A model generated the notes under the pieces. It had not been told where the DNA came from, made no database searches, and was given only the letters and a program-made list of their open reading frames with translations. DNA of 32,298 bases from Novacetimonas cocois (GTDB taxonomy: Bacteria > Pseudomonadota > Alphaproteobacteria > Acetobacterales > Acetobacteraceae): positions 1 to 32,298 of the forward strand of contig NZ_QEXL01000023.1 in the NCBI RefSeq assembly GCF_003311635.1. Reading direction: 5' to 3'. Of this stretch, positions 30,566-32,298 are shown piece after piece. Position 1 is the first letter of the stretch. Each line of letters starts with the position of its first letter. Position numbers and translations under genes: made by a program.

Positions 30566-32290
30566 GTGAAGGTCGCGCTCTACGCCCGCTACTCATCCGA
30601 CAACCAGCGCGACGCGTCGATCGAGGACCAGCTTCGGCTGTGCCGGCTCCATGCCGAGAAGCAGGGCTGGACGATCGTCGATAGCTACACGGATCGTGCC
30701 ATCTCCGGTGCGTCCCTGCTCCGCCCCGGCATTCAGGAACTGATCCAGGACGCCACGCGCGGTCGCTTCACGATCATCGTGGCCGAAGCCATGGACCGGC
30801 TGTCGCGCGACCAGGAAGATATCGCCGGCCTGTTCAAACGGATGACGTTCGCCGGCGTACGGATCATCACCCTCTCCGAGGGCGACGTCACCCACCTGCA
30901 CATCGGCCTCAAGGGCACCATGAATGCCCTGTTCCTCAAGGATCTGGCCGAGAAGGTGCGCCGTGGCCTGCGCGGACGCGTCGAGGACGGCAAGTCCGGC
31001 GGTGGCAACTCTTATGGTTATGATGTCGTGCGCCAGTTCGATGCGAAAGGCGAGCGCATCCGGGGCGACCGGACCATCAACGAGGAAGAGGCCCGTACGG
31101 TCAGACGGATCTTCACCGATTACACGCGGGGCAAGTCGTCGCGCACGATCGCCATGGAACTGAACCGGGACGGCGTTCCGGGTCCACAGGGTCACGAATG
31201 GGGACCATCCACCATTCACGGCAATCGGGAACGTGGCACCGGCATCCTCAACAACGAGATGTATGTCGGACGCCTGGTCTGGAACCGGCTGCGCTATCTC
31301 AAGGATCCTGATAGCGGCAAGCGCGTCTCCCGTCTCAATCCTAAATCCGAATGGGTCATCCAGGAGGTGCCGGAACTGCGGATCATCGAGCAGGATCTAT
31401 GGGATGCCGTGAAGGCGCGCCAGGCCGAAACAACCTTCAGCCAGCCGGCACGGGGCAACGAAGCCCTCAATCACCGGCGCCGTCCTCGCCACCTCTTTGC
31501 CGGGCTCATCCGCTGCGGCTGCTGTGGCGGCGGGTACAGCATGATCTCGAAGGATCTGCTCGGCTGCTCGACAGCACGCAACAAGGGCACCTGCGATAAC
31601 CGGCTCAACATCCGTCGGGATGCGCTTGAAGCATCGGTCCTCAGTGGGCTGCGCACGCATCTGATGGAACCGGACCTGTTCAGGGAGTTCTGCAACGAGT
31701 TCACCCGCGAGGTGAACCGACTGCGCATGGAACTTGGTGCCGATCTCGCAGCAATGCGGAACGAACTGCCTCGCATTGATCGCGAACTGGACAAGGCGAT
31801 TCAGGCCATCCTCGACGGCGTTCCGGGTGCGAAGCTCAAGGATAAGATCGGCGCGCTCGAAGCTCGCAAGATCGAACTCACAGAACGTCTGGCCAACGCG
31901 GAGGAGCCGCCTCCCCTTCTCCATCCGAACATGGCGGAGATCTACCAGCAGCGGATCGCGTCTCTTTATGAGAGCCTTCAGGCCGAAGAGACGAAGACGG
32001 AGGCGGCCGAGCGTCTGCGCACGCTCGTCTCGCAGATCACGCTCCAACCGGCCGACGGCGAACTGACGATCATCCTGCGCGGCGATCTGGCAGCGATCCT
32101 GCAGTTCGCGTCGCACAAGAAAAACGCCACGGTCCATCCGGACTGTGGCGTTCTTGATGCGTTCGTATCGCAAGTATCGTTGGTTGCGGGGAACCGCACA
32201 CTACGATCCCGGCGAAATGTGGCGAATGGTCATTCGCAAGCGTCGTTGGTTGCGGGGGCAGGATTTGAACCTGCGGCCTTCAGGTTATGA
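30566..32290 (+). CDS. Large serine recombinase (likely ICE integrase)
   Basis: A 574-aa serine recombinase starting at GTG 30566 (GGGAGATAGGATT upstream). Resolvase domain about 2-140 with the catalytic serine in YARYSSDNQRDASIEDQ and IVAEAMDRLSRDQEDIAGLF; recombinase domain about 160-260 (GNSYGYDV to LNNEMYVGRLVWNR); zinc ribbon (LIRCGCCGGGYSM, KGTCDNRLNI); coiled coil about 385-440. The last ~12 residues (AGAGFEPAAFRL) and the stop codon are encoded by the antisense of the tRNA gene, so the C-terminus is partly host sequence. Located at the element edge, it is the likely integrase/excisionase partner. Confidence 0.94.
   Translation: MKVALYARYSSDNQRDASIEDQLRLCRLHAEKQGWTIVDSYTDRAISGASLLRPGIQELIQDATRGRFTIIVAEAMDRLSRDQEDIAGLFKRMTFAGVRIITLSEGDVTHLHIGLKGTMNALFLKDLAEKVRRGLRGRVEDGKSGGGNSYGYDVVRQFDAKGERIRGDRTINEEEARTVRRIFTDYTRGKSSRTIAMELNRDGVPGPQGHEWGPSTIHGNRERGTGILNNEMYVGRLVWNRLRYLKDPDSGKRVSRLNPKSEWVIQEVPELRIIEQDLWDAVKARQAETTFSQPARGNEALNHRRRPRHLFAGLIRCGCCGGGYSMISKDLLGCSTARNKGTCDNRLNIRRDALEASVLSGLRTHLMEPDLFREFCNEFTREVNRLRMELGADLAAMRNELPRIDRELDKAIQAILDGVPGAKLKDKIGALEARKIELTERLANAEEPPPLLHPNMAEIYQQRIASLYESLQAEETKTEAAERLRTLVSQITLQPADGELTIILRGDLAAILQFASHKKNATVHPDCGVLDAFVSQVSLVAGNRTLRSRRNVANGHSQASLVAGAGFEPAAFRL
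32168..32257. repeat. Attachment-site repeat at the element-tRNA junction
   Basis: A 24-bp sequence (32234-32257) overlapping the tRNA 3' end is repeated at 32168-32191 with 22 of 24 matches; the identical core is TCGTTGGTTGCGGGG (32177-32191, 32243-32257). The core contains the last 11 bases of the tRNA gene in antisense. The pair encodes SQVSLVAG and SQASLVAG in the recombinase frame. Interpreted as att core plus an internal duplicate. Confidence 0.6.
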
Positions 32291-32298
32291 GCCTGACG
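32247..32298 (-). tRNA. tRNA-Met (CAT), 3' part, probably initiator
   Basis: On the minus strand the last 52 nt of a tRNA are seen: anticodon loop CTCATAA, T-arm GGTTCAAATCC, and acceptor end CCCCGCAACCA with encoded CCA. The acceptor end matches bacterial initiator tRNA. The anticodon stem has CAGG/CCTG. The 5' half lies beyond the window edge. Confidence 0.9.

Overview
The window is GC-rich alphaproteobacterial DNA and looks like one end of an integrative and conjugative element (ICE). The gene families are those of ICEs in rhizobia, sphingomonads and acetic acid bacteria: TraG, a DUF3363 relaxase, TraF, DUF2840, DUF736, a ParA/RepA block, DUF2285 proteins, DUF2493, a Toprim primase-like protein, DUF932, a long ParB and a large serine recombinase. 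The right edge runs into the 3' end of a tRNA-Met(CAT) gene, most likely initiator tRNA, which appears to be the integration site. No mating-pair (trb/virB) genes are present; they would be expected to the left. The host genus cannot be fixed from this sequence.

Layout. (1) 1-10106, minus strand: a conjugation and maintenance operon. In order of transcription it encodes an AlpA/RdfS-like excisionase, RepA, ParA, a DNA methyltransferase, a ribbon-helix-helix protein, DUF2840, TraF, DUF736, a lytic transglycosylase, the relaxase, a ParDE toxin-antitoxin pair and TraG. Most junctions are ATGA-type overlaps. The 3' end of repA also carries iteron-like repeats and DnaA boxes, a candidate origin. 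(2) 10511-11174: an orphan plus-strand gene with a strong terminator. (3) 11221-12766, minus: a probable transfer-control module. It holds an XRE regulator with an operator over its promoter, a 92-aa DUF2285 protein (QseM-like) and a DUF2285 activator split in two frames at a TTT-C site. The last resembles FseA of ICEMlSymR7A, which is made by programmed +1 frameshifting. (4) 12837-19101, minus with one plus gene: DUF736, DUF2493, Toprim, DUF932 and small conserved genes. Two of them follow a shared structured leader, and another strongly folded element lies at 13037-13178. (5) 19300-21592: an IS91-family element (tyrosine recombinase plus HUH transposase). (6) 21597-27000: cargo, with an AT-rich orphan gene and a three-gene ABC-ATPase/middle component/Mrr-type nuclease operon of the ABC-3C conflict type, flanked by degenerate direct repeats. 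(7) 27068-32298: a conserved hypothetical gene, ParB, a small protein, the serine recombinase and the tRNA junction.

How it may work together (inference): the XRE regulator's 17-bp palindrome occurs again at 30162-30178, between parB and the recombinase operon. One repressor could therefore silence both the excision-activator operon and the recombinase/parB region. When it is relieved, the frameshifted DUF2285 activator would switch on the excisionase-led transfer operon, possibly through the 14-bp inverted repeat at 10191-10228, unless held by the QseM-like antiactivator. RepA, ParA and ParB would maintain the excised circle; ParDE and the ABC-3C operon would add stabilisation and defence.
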